From an uncultured Lachnoanaerobaculum sp. (lineage in GTDB: Bacteria; Bacillota; Clostridia; Lachnospirales; Lachnospiraceae), in assembly GCA_946999385.1 (NCBI GenBank), contig CAMQCZ010000005.1, positions 14,466 to 78,465 on the forward strand: 64,000 bases of DNA. The letters run 5' to 3'. The position numbers and the translations under genes were made by a program. Shown in pieces: positions 19,135-28,021 of this stretch (positions are counted from its first letter, which is position 1; each line of letters begins with the position of its first letter). The notes under the pieces are model-generated. The model was not told the origin of the DNA, ran no database searches, and saw nothing but the letters and a program-made list of their open reading frames with translations.

Positions 19135-19902
19135 ATGATTTTAGCAATAGATATGGGAAATACAAATATTGTCATAGGTGGCATTGATGAAAAAAACACT
19201 TATTTTTTAGAACGTCTGAATACAAGGAAAGATAAAACCGAGCTTGAATATGCTATTAATATAAAATCAATACTTGAAATATATAAAATAAATATAAATG
19301 CTATAGAAGGTGCCATACTTTCAAGTGTCGTACCTCCACTAAATAATGTCATTATTCGAGCAATTAAAAAAGTTACAAATTTAGATTGTATTTTGGTAAA
19401 TAATAATATGAATTTAGGCTTAAATATAGCTATGGATAATCCTTGTACTGTAGGATCTGATTTGATTGTTGACAGTGTTGCTGCTATGAGTGAATATACT
19501 TTGCCGCTTGCAGTTATAGATATGGGAACAGCAACAACTATTTTTGTTGTCGATAAAAATAAAAATTATATAGGTGGCATAATACATCCCGGTGTAAAAA
19601 TTTCACTAGAGGCACTAAGTACTAATACTGCAAAATTACCACAAATTAATCTTGAATTACCTAAAAGTGTTATTGCCAAAAATACCGTTGACAGTATGTG
19701 TAGCGGCATCTTATATGGTCATGCCGGTATGCTTGATAATATTATATCTCATATGGAAAAAGAGCTTAATGAAAAATTGACTATAATAGCTACCGGAGGA
19801 CTTGCACATTTTGTAATTCCTTTATGTAAAAATAAAATTATCATTGATGAAAATTTATTGCTAAAAGGACTTTTAATTCTATACAAAAAAAATTCTATAT
19901 AA
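19135..19902 (+). CDS. coaX: Type III pantothenate kinase
   Basis: The 255-residue kinase catalyses the first step of CoA synthesis. Its ASKHA-fold markers are the N-terminal phosphate loop AIDMGNTNIVIGG, the DMGTATTIFVVD strand and the IIHPGVKISLEAL segment. CoaX is the CoA-insensitive form of pantothenate kinase and needs a monovalent cation. Its AAAGGA ribosome site and ATG at 19135 are clear. The divergent coaBC supports the assignment. The intervening phosphopantetheine adenylyltransferase and CoaE are elsewhere. Confidence 0.96.
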   Translation: MILAIDMGNTNIVIGGIDEKNTYFLERLNTRKDKTELEYAINIKSILEIYKININAIEGAILSSVVPPLNNVIIRAIKKVTNLDCILVNNNMNLGLNIAMDNPCTVGSDLIVDSVAAMSEYTLPLAVIDMGTATTIFVVDKNKNYIGGIIHPGVKISLEALSTNTAKLPQINLELPKSVIAKNTVDSMCSGILYGHAGMLDNIISHMEKELNEKLTIIATGGLAHFVIPLCKNKIIIDENLLLKGLLILYKKNSI

Positions 19903-20037
19903 CTTTGCTTACAAGCTCTAATATTTATTAACACACTCTTTACATACATTGTTATAATATTAGCTCGTCAAAAATAAAAACGTTTTTATATTTCTATAGA
20001 TAATAAGACTTTGACTAAATAAATAATGGTGGTGTAT

Positions 20038-20178
20038 ATGAGAAATAAAAATTTCATACAAATAAGCTTATTATGTATATCTATTATTTTTATTATTGTC
20101 GGTATTGCAAGAGGCGAAGCCGGTGATGTGTTATCAAAGGCTACAAAGCTTTGTCTTGAATGTGTCGGAATAGGATAA
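20038..20178 (+). CDS. CD1871A-like small CXXC-motif membrane peptide
   Basis: This 46-residue gene starts at an ATG with a GGTGGTG ribosome site. It encodes a basic N-terminus, one hydrophobic segment (about 8-21), then GIARGEAGDVLSKATKLC ending in LCLECVGIG. The C-terminal CLEC is a redox-type CXXC. Layout and sequence resemble the clostridial family annotated as CD1871A-type CXXC-motif proteins. Its stop is 3 bp before the next ATG, so it is translationally coupled to the polyferredoxin-like gene. Biochemical role is unknown; a thiol relay to the partner genes is an inference. Confidence 0.8.
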   Translation: MRNKNFIQISLLCISIIFIIVGIARGEAGDVLSKATKLCLECVGIG

Positions 20179-20181
20179 TAC

Positions 20182-21054
20182 ATGAAAGATATCAAAAATA
20201 AGCAAAGCTTTATAATTAGGCTAAAAAATTTTATTATAAAAAGAAATACCGTTCAGGCTTTAGCTACATTATTTACAAATATTCATATTTTAAATTTTTT
20301 CAAAGCTAACTTGTACAAAGGAAAAATAAAAAGTGTCTGTGTTCCCGGCTTAAATTGCTATTCCTGTCCTGCAGCAACAGGTGCTTGTCCCATAGGATCT
20401 TTACAAGCTGTTATAGGCTCAAGCAAATATAATTTTTCCTTTTATGTTGTAGGTATTTTGATTTTTTTCGGAAGTATTTTCGGTCGTTTTATCTGTGGAT
20501 TTTTATGCCCCTTCGGTTGGTTTCAGGATTTACTACATAAAATACCTTCAAAAAAAATCAGCACAAAGAAGATATATTTTTTAAGCTATTTAAAATATCT
20601 GATTTTACTACTTTTTGTATTTATATTACCTATGATATTTGTAAATTCCAGCAATATGGGAAGTCCATTTTTTTGCAAATATATTTGTCCGGTCGGAATT
20701 TTAGAAGGTGGAATACCTCTTTCCATTGCCAACAAAAGTATAGCACATAGCCTCGGAAAGTTATTTTTATTAAAGCTAAGTATTTTAATCATATTTATAC
20801 TTCTTAGTATAATATTTTACAGACCTTTTTGTAAATGGATATGTCCACTGGGTGCCTTTTATTCTTTTTTTAATAAAGTTTCTTTTATTAAATATAGAGT
20901 AAATGAAAATAAGTGTATTTCATGTAGAAAATGCTCTAAAATTTGTATGATGGATGTTGATATTACAAAAAATGCCTCTTCACTTGAATGTATACGTTGT
21001 GGGAAATGCATTAATATATGCCCTACAAAAGCTATAACTATAGAAAAGAAATGA
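20182..21054 (+). CDS. NapH/YccM-type membrane 4Fe-4S polyferredoxin-like protein
   Basis: The 290-residue protein has about five membrane segments and multiple cysteine groups. N-terminal cysteines lie in CVPGLNCYSC and TGACPIG. Three membrane-proximal CxxxCP motifs follow (CGFLCPFGWFQ, CKYICPVG, CKWICPLGAF). Two C-terminal ferredoxin-type 4Fe-4S motifs end the protein (CISCRKCSKIC and CIRCGKCINICP). Such proteins move electrons across or to the membrane. Flanked by a CXXC peptide and a TlpA-like lipoprotein, it probably delivers reducing power to an extracytoplasmic thiol pathway (inference). It is not recognisable as the dedicated NapH of nitrate reduction, whose partners are absent. Confidence 0.85.
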   Translation: MKDIKNKQSFIIRLKNFIIKRNTVQALATLFTNIHILNFFKANLYKGKIKSVCVPGLNCYSCPAATGACPIGSLQAVIGSSKYNFSFYVVGILIFFGSIFGRFICGFLCPFGWFQDLLHKIPSKKISTKKIYFLSYLKYLILLLFVFILPMIFVNSSNMGSPFFCKYICPVGILEGGIPLSIANKSIAHSLGKLFLLKLSILIIFILLSIIFYRPFCKWICPLGAFYSFFNKVSFIKYRVNENKCISCRKCSKICMMDVDITKNASSLECIRCGKCINICPTKAITIEKK

Positions 21055-21067
21055 AAGGAATAAATAA

Positions 21068-21613
21068 ATGAAAAAAAGATTCTTTAACAGCTTACTATTA
21101 TCAGTAATATGTATTATTACACTTTTTGCCTGTATAGCCTGCTCAAACAATAAAAATTATTCAAGTAATGATGCCAAGGCTTTTCCAAAATTCAATGCAA
21201 TAGATTATGATGGAAATAAGCTTGATGATTCCATTTTCAAAAAATATAAGCTGACTGCAATCAATTTTTGGTTTAATGGTTGTACAGCCTGTGTAAATGA
21301 AATGAAGGATTTAGAAAATTTCAGCAAGGAATTTGAAAAAAAGGGTGGAAAATTAATAGGCTTAAATACTGAAATATTATCTCAAAATGAGAAAAAATTC
21401 AGTGCTTCAAAGAAAATATTAGAAGAGCAGGGCGTTAGCTATCAAAATATAATAATTGACAATGCCTCTGATGAAATGCAAAATTTTATTGTAAATATTT
21501 TTGCCTATCCTACAACCATACTTGTAGATAGTAATGGGAATATCGTTGGCGAGCCTATAAGCGGAAGCTTAAGCAAAGAAAGACTTGATAAAATATTAGA
21601 AATGATAAAATAA
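21068..21613 (+). CDS. TlpA/ResA-like thioredoxin-fold lipoprotein
   Basis: The 181-residue protein has a lipoprotein signal (hydrophobic run, then lipobox-like LFACIACS). Mature thioredoxin-fold sequence begins near residue 35. The active site is FNGCTACVNEM, where the CTAC pair replaces the CxPC of classical thioredoxins; the cis-proline strand is FAYPTTILVD. TlpA/ResA proteins reduce or exchange disulphides outside the membrane. It is the last gene of the three-gene redox cassette, 13 bp after the polyferredoxin-like gene. The substrate is unknown. Confidence 0.88.
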   Translation: MKKRFFNSLLLSVICIITLFACIACSNNKNYSSNDAKAFPKFNAIDYDGNKLDDSIFKKYKLTAINFWFNGCTACVNEMKDLENFSKEFEKKGGKLIGLNTEILSQNEKKFSASKKILEEQGVSYQNIIIDNASDEMQNFIVNIFAYPTTILVDSNGNIVGEPISGSLSKERLDKILEMIK

Positions 21614-21628
21614 TATAAAAATAATTAA

Positions 21629-21676
21629 AATAAGCTTTAGGATAAAAGCTTAAATATTTATATCCTAAAGCTTATT
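21629..21676. terminator. Bidirectional terminator between convergent genes
   Basis: A 16-bp inverted repeat AATAAGCTTTAGGATA/TATCCTAAAGCTTATT with T-rich tracts on both outer sides. It serves the TlpA-like gene (+) and reaches the stop codon of the AraC-type regulator (-). Confidence 0.75.
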
Positions 21677-22484
21677 ATTTTTCACGTAAAAGAGCGAATC
21701 CTCCTTTTTTAGAGAATTCTGTAGGAGTAAATTTAGTATATTTTTTAAATACAGTGCAAAAATGCTTGTACTCACTAAATCCAAGCTCTTGTGATATCTC
21801 ATATACCTTTTTATTTGTTTCATTTAGCATTATTAAAGCTTTTTTTATTCTATATTGATTTAATAAATCAACAAAACCCGTATTTAAATGCTTTTTTAAT
21901 TTTCTGCTTAGATAACTTGGACTAAGAGAAAGTACATCTGCCACCTGATTAATACTTATTTTTTCACTATAATGATTTTTTATAAATTCATATGTAGCCT
22001 TAATATATGGATTTTGACTTTCTCTTGCACTCTCAAATATTTTCCATTCATCACAGGAGCTTATTATCTTTTCCTTTGAAATTTGTTCAATATTTTTATA
22101 TTTATTATTATAGGCTATCTTAGCTCTGATTTTTTCTATAGTCTTTTTTAATTCTTCTTCATCAAGAGGCTTTAATAGATACTCAACAACACCAATATTG
22201 ATAGCCTTCTTGGCAAATTCAAATTCAGAATAACTTGTCAAAACCAGAGCATAAAAATCCAATTTTTTAGAGGCCTGCTCTATCATTTTAAGCCCACTAA
22301 GCCTCGGCATTTTTATATCAGTTAAAACTATATCAGGCTTTTTTTCATATATCATCTCCAAGCCCTCTAATCCATCCTTTGCACAGCCTACGACAGCAAG
22401 TCCCATATCAAGCCAGTTTATTGCCAGACTTAATCCTTTTCTAATAATCTCCTCGTCCTCTACTATTACAAGTTTTAAATACAT
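21675..22484 (-). CDS. YesN/AraC-type response regulator
   Basis: The 269-residue protein has a receiver domain (1-120; phospho-aspartate in PDIVLTDIKMPRLSG, conserved Lys in LLKPLDEEE) and a C-terminal AraC/XylS pair of helix-turn-helices (about 165-262, with INQVADVLSLSPSYLSRKL). Receiver-AraC proteins usually pair with a YesM-type sensor kinase and regulate sugar or glycan uptake. No kinase gene is adjacent, so it is an orphan here. It lies 33 bp after the alarmone synthetase gene on the same strand and may be cotranscribed. Confidence 0.9.
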   Translation of the reverse strand: MYLKLVIVEDEEIIRKGLSLAINWLDMGLAVVGCAKDGLEGLEMIYEKKPDIVLTDIKMPRLSGLKMIEQASKKLDFYALVLTSYSEFEFAKKAINIGVVEYLLKPLDEEELKKTIEKIRAKIAYNNKYKNIEQISKEKIISSCDEWKIFESARESQNPYIKATYEFIKNHYSEKISINQVADVLSLSPSYLSRKLKKHLNTGFVDLLNQYRIKKALIMLNETNKKVYEISQELGFSEYKHFCTVFKKYTKFTPTEFSKKGGFALLREK

Positions 22485-22517
22485 TCCAAAACTCCTATTG
22501 ATTATCTTATCTATAAT

Positions 22518-23216
22518 CTAACTCTTTTCTTGTTTTTCAAGCCTTTTTCTTATATTTAAAAGTCTTGAATCTGTATCACTTATAACATCTGCACACTCTT
22601 TTAATTCTTTTATTATTTCCTCGGCATCTTCAATTTCTTTTTTATATTTAATATTATGCTCTACGCTTGCCCAAAAATCCATTGCTATAGTTCTAATTTG
22701 AACCTCTACCTTGATATATTGTTTTTTTTCTGAAAAAAACACAGGCAATTCAATAATCATATGATAAGAGCGATAGCCATTAGGCTTAGGATTTTTTATA
22801 TAATCTTTTATATCCAATACCCTTACATCATCTTGACTTACAAGCATAGTAGCTATGTCATAAATATCATCTACAAATGAACAAATCACCCTTACCCCGG
22901 CAATATCATTTAAATTATTCACCATAGATTCAATATCTAATGAAAGTCCTCTTCTGCTAAGCTTTTCTATAATACTTTCAGGCTTTTTAACTCTTGATTT
23001 TATCATCTCTATAGGATTTCTCTTATTTTTTATAGATAATTCATCATTTAAAACCTCTAGTTTTGTTTTTGCTTCTTTAATCGCACAATTATACTTCATC
23101 ATAGCTTCTTGAAATTGTCTGGCATAGTCAAGCATATCTTCAGGAACACTAGCTAAATCAGGAACCTTGATGATAGAGCTATTTAATTCACTATCTTGAT
23201 TTCTACTTAGTTTCAT
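22518..23216 (-). CDS. Small alarmone synthetase (RelQ/YjbM-type GTP pyrophosphokinase)
   Basis: The 232-residue protein has one RelA/SpoT synthetase domain without hydrolase, TGS or ACT parts. Family motifs visible are NDIAGVRVICSFVDDIYDIA, the nucleotide-binding KNPKPNGYRSYH and EVQIRTIAMDFWASVEH. Such enzymes make (p)ppGpp from GDP or GTP and ATP, often upon envelope or stress signals. It is followed by the orphan response regulator and preceded, with a 14-bp gap, by the Mrp ATPase gene. Confidence 0.93.
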   Translation of the reverse strand: MKLSRNQDSELNSSIIKVPDLASVPEDMLDYARQFQEAMMKYNCAIKEAKTKLEVLNDELSIKNKRNPIEMIKSRVKKPESIIEKLSRRGLSLDIESMVNNLNDIAGVRVICSFVDDIYDIATMLVSQDDVRVLDIKDYIKNPKPNGYRSYHMIIELPVFFSEKKQYIKVEVQIRTIAMDFWASVEHNIKYKKEIEDAEEIIKELKECADVISDTDSRLLNIRKRLEKQEKS

Positions 23217-23230
23217 TTTTCCTCCGGCTA

Positions 23231-24061
23231 TTATTTTAATTTACAAAGCTTTTTTATTGTATCATCTAAATAACTGAATTCCAGATATTCAGCCTTACCT
23301 GCATCTATAGCCTTTGCATTTTCAGCCTCTATAGGTATTTTGGCTAAAAGCTCTATATTGAATTTATCAGCTATATTTTTTATATTACTTTCTCCAAAAA
23401 TTGCATGCTCCATATTACAATTAGGGCATTTAAAATAGCTCATATTTTCTATAATACCAATTATAGGTATTTTCATTTTGCTTGCCATATTATAAGCTTT
23501 TTCCACTATCATAGCTACAAGCTCCTGTGGACTTGTTACTATAATAATTCCATCTATAGGCAAAGATTGAAATACAGTCAATGGCACGTCTCCGGTACCG
23601 GGAGGCATATCTACAAACATATAATCTATATTATTCCAATATACTTCCTTCCAAAAAGACTTAACCATTCCTGCTATAATAGGTCCTCTCCAAATAATAG
23701 GATCGGTTTCATTTTCCAATAATAGATTTGAACTGATTACTTGAATACCTGTTGCACTGACTGCAGGAATCATCAAATCCTTATCTATAGCTTTTACTCC
23801 CGGCAAAAGCCCCAAGGATTTAGGTATGGAGGGACCGGTTATATCTGCATCCATAATAGCTACATTAAATCCTTGTCTTCTTGTTTTTACTGCAAGCATT
23901 GTACTTATCAATGACTTACCGACTCCACCTTTACCACTCATAATTGCTATTACCTTCTTTACATTAGAGCCTTCATGTAATTTTTCGGTAAAATCAAGTG
24001 GATTTTGTTCTTTTATATTACAAGAACTGCTACAAGAGCCACATTTACTATTACAAGACAT
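23231..24061 (-). CDS. mrp: Mrp/NBP35-type Fe-S cluster carrier ATPase
   Basis: The 276-residue P-loop ATPase has the deviant Walker A MSGKGGVGKS (about 41-50) and a Walker B-type FVDMPPGTGDVP. A C-terminal CxxC (FKCPNCNMEH) is the metal site that binds a bridging 4Fe-4S cluster in the family. The extreme N-terminus is cysteine-rich (MSCNSKCGSCSSSC), as in NBP35-like forms. It should carry Fe-S clusters to apoproteins, and the window encodes several (IlvD, RfbH, the polyferredoxin). An AAAGAGG ribosome site precedes the ATG. Confidence 0.92.
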   Translation of the reverse strand: MSCNSKCGSCSSSCNIKEQNPLDFTEKLHEGSNVKKVIAIMSGKGGVGKSLISTMLAVKTRRQGFNVAIMDADITGPSIPKSLGLLPGVKAIDKDLMIPAVSATGIQVISSNLLLENETDPIIWRGPIIAGMVKSFWKEVYWNNIDYMFVDMPPGTGDVPLTVFQSLPIDGIIIVTSPQELVAMIVEKAYNMASKMKIPIIGIIENMSYFKCPNCNMEHAIFGESNIKNIADKFNIELLAKIPIEAENAKAIDAGKAEYLEFSYLDDTIKKLCKLK

Positions 24062-24079
24062 ATAAATCCTCTTTCTATT

Positions 24080-24123
24080 ATATATAATTAAAGTAGTGCC
24101 TAAGCACTACTTTAATTATATAT
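24080..24123. repeat. Perfect 20-bp inverted repeat upstream of mrp
   Basis: Two exact 20-nt arms around a 4-nt CTAA loop, lying between the tiny membrane protein gene and mrp. It could be a terminator for the upstream gene, though its flank lacks a long T-run. It could also be an operator for mrp. Confidence 0.6.
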
Positions 24124-24266
24124 CTTTATAAATTTTATGTCTAGAAAATTCATATATTCTACACATTATAAAATTTTACCTTAAATATAAGCCTATAAAA
24201 AGAATCAATATAAATTTATAATATACTTATACCTTCTTTTATAATTTTTATACTATACAGGCTATA

Positions 24267-24437
24267 TTATTTTAAAAACAATATCTTGACAAGCATATAA
24301 GCAATAATAACGGCACCTACCAATGTAGTTATAATATAGATATTTCTTGATTGCATATCCTTATTATCTTTTATCAAAAAATAAAGACCTCCTACAAATA
24401 TTATTATACCAAGTAAAATTAAAATTATATCAACCAT
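24267..24437 (-). CDS. Small two-helix membrane protein, function unknown
   Basis: This 56-residue gene is supported by a strong AGGAGG ribosome site 6 nt before its ATG. The predicted protein has two hydrophobic segments (about 3-20 and 34-52) separated by a charged KDNKDMQSR turn. I do not recognise a family. It lies alone between folT and mrp on the same strand. Nothing in it suggests a toxin or a subunit of a named complex. Confidence 0.6.
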   Translation of the reverse strand: MVDIILILLGIIIFVGGLYFLIKDNKDMQSRNIYIITTLVGAVIIAYMLVKILFLK

Positions 24438-24511
24438 AAGTCCTCCTAAAAAATATTTTATATCCTTATAATACCAATACGAGTATACCTAGTCAGGACT
24501 TTATTAAAAAA

Positions 24512-24553
24512 ATTGCCAAGCAACCAACAAATTATATTGTAAGGCTTGGCAAT
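24512..24553 (-). terminator. folT terminator
   Basis: A 10-bp stem ATTGCCAAGC/GCTTGGCAAT, followed on the minus strand by TTTTTTTAATAAA. It lies 40 nt after the folT stop. Confidence 0.8.
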
Positions 24554-24593
24554 GCTCATTAATATATTTATCTAGCATATCTATTATTATCTA

Positions 24594-25142
24594 CTATCTT
24601 TTTAATATATTTGCTTTGATAGGATTAACTATCTTAGCAACAATATAAAATACCAAAACATTGCTTGGCAATGAAATAGTATTTTTCAAAATCCTGATAG
24701 GTAGCAAAGCTATAAAGGCTTTACCCTGTAAAAGGCTTATAAAATATGTATTTAAAATCAAATTACATAATATAGTTATAATTAATTCAGCTATAATTAT
24801 TCTTATTATATTTAATTCCTTTTTATATAAAATACTACCTCTTATAAAACCTGCTATAACAGCATTAATGGTAAAAAATATATAGAATGTACCGTCAGGC
24901 TTTATAAGATATTTTACAACATCAGCTGTGGCACCATAGACCGCACCTACTACAGGTCCGAATAAATAAGCTGCCAATGTAGCAGGTATTGCTGAAAAGC
25001 CCACTTTAGCTATACCACCGATATTTATCGTAAAGTAGCCCAATATAATACTGATAGCTATAAGCATAGCACATATAGTCAATGTATTAAGTTTTTTTAA
25101 TTCGTTAAATGAATCAATGAAAATGTTATTTTTTTTATCCAT
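24594..25142 (-). CDS. folT: Folate ECF transporter S component
   Basis: The 182-residue membrane protein has about six hydrophobic segments. It has the S-component core LTICAMLIAISIILGYFTI and the FSAIPATLAAYLFGPVVGAVYGATADVVKYLIKP region, cited as FSAIPATLAAYLFGP and VVGAVYGATADVVKYL. FolT members take up folates with the shared ECF energising module. A THF riboswitch directly upstream fixes the substrate class. The ATG has an AAAGGAGG site that the riboswitch can sequester. Confidence 0.93.
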   Translation of the reverse strand: MDKKNNIFIDSFNELKKLNTLTICAMLIAISIILGYFTINIGGIAKVGFSAIPATLAAYLFGPVVGAVYGATADVVKYLIKPDGTFYIFFTINAVIAGFIRGSILYKKELNIIRIIIAELIITILCNLILNTYFISLLQGKAFIALLPIRILKNTISLPSNVLVFYIVAKIVNPIKANILKR

Positions 25143-25150
25143 AAAAATAC

Positions 25151-25196
25151 CTCCTTTGCAGATTATCGTACTACAAAGAAGGCAAACATAGTTTGC
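25151..25196 (-). promoter_or_regulatory. Expression platform of the folT THF riboswitch
   Basis: Two consecutive hairpins on the minus strand. The first, GCAAAC/GTTTGC (25196-25182), follows the aptamer. The second, about 11 bp (25181-25151), pairs CTTCTTTGTAG with CTGCAAAGGAG, burying the folT Shine-Dalgarno sequence. Control is therefore probably translational. Confidence 0.7.
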
Positions 25197-25202
25197 TTAC
25201 AT

Positions 25203-25299
25203 TGCAGTGGGATGCGACTATAACACCGTATCTGAATGATTTCGTCCATTGACAACTCCCCGTTCATATGGCACTTAACGCATTATAATCTACTCTGCT
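25203..25299 (-). promoter_or_regulatory. THF (tetrahydrofolate) riboswitch aptamer
   Basis: On the minus strand the conserved blocks occur in order: GAGTAGAT, GCGTTAAGTG, CGGGGAGTTG, GGACGAAA, CGGTG and the closing GCATCCCACT. These match the folT-type THF riboswitch consensus I know. It precedes folT by about 60 nt. Confidence 0.95.
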
Positions 25300-25477
25300 A
25301 TAAATTATTATATAAAATCAGCTAGAATAATTTTATTGTCAGTATAATAGCTTAAATAAATACAAAAATCAAGTGCTTTTATATTATAAATTTTATTATA
25401 CTTTATTTTATAAGTTTAAATATTAAAAAAGTGGCTTTTAAAGCTTTATTTTATAAACTTTAAAAATAATAAAATGA

Positions 25478-25511
25478 GTTGCCATAGTAAAATAAATTTT
25501 ACTGATGACAA

Positions 25512-25512
<1 letters not shown>
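25478..25512 (-). terminator. thrS terminator
   Basis: A stem with GTTG/CAAC ends, an AGTAAAA/TTTTACT core and a short loop lies about 35 nt after the thrS stop. It is followed on the minus strand by ATTTTATTATTTTT. Confidence 0.65.
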
Positions 25513-27509
<1,997 letters not shown>

Positions 27510-27531
27510 TTTATCATCCCCTCTTATATAA

Positions 27532-27745
27532 TAAAAAAAGTCCCTAAAATAGGGACGATTAACCGTGTTTCCACCCAAATTGCTCTCACAAAAGTAAAAA
27601 GCCACTCATTAGATTATAACGTAATCAACGGGCTGTATTAAAGCCACTCCGAGGTGGTCTTCACATATCAAGAATGCCGAGGTTCTCACCCTGTCCTCTT
27701 CTCTAAGTTCTCCTTTTAATATATTACTCTCCTCATCATCGTTTT
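27532..27745 (-). promoter_or_regulatory. T-box riboswitch of thrS
   Basis: The minus-strand leader has the GATGAGGAGAGTAAT Stem I base, an AGAGA...GGTGAGAACC distal element and a specifier-loop segment GTGAAGACCACCTCGGAGTG. The specifier read as ACC (27658-27656) codes threonine. The T-box GGGTGGAAACACGG (27576-27563) precedes a GTCCCTATTTTAGGGAC terminator with a T-run (27556-27533). Uncharged tRNA(Thr) should allow read-through into thrS. Confidence 0.95.
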
Positions 27746-27763
27746 AATATTATATTTTATTCG

Positions 27764-27792
27764 ATAATATCCCTAATTATTAATATTGTCAA
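27764..27792 (-). promoter_or_regulatory. Promoter of the thrS T-box leader
   Basis: TTGACA (27792-27787), 17-nt spacer, TATTAT (27769-27764) on the minus strand, just before the T-box leader. Confidence 0.75.
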
Positions 27793-28021
27793 GTATTATA
27801 CTGAAAACTTTTCAAAATATATAATAACAGCCTGCTTATTAAAATAAAACTATATCTCACTTCCTAAAAAATATATATTTTGAAAAATTTTGACTTTTAA
27901 AATTTATCTTTGTATTTAGTATAAAATTTTACCACTTTTTTTATAATTTTGATATAATATAGAAATATATAAGCATATAAAATATATCAGAGTATTATCA
28001 TATCTCTATGGAGGAGCTTAA

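Noticed and set aside
27510..27605. N-terminal extension of ThrS
   Set aside because: It lies in the T-box leader and terminator; the ATG at 27509 gives the normal TGS-domain start.
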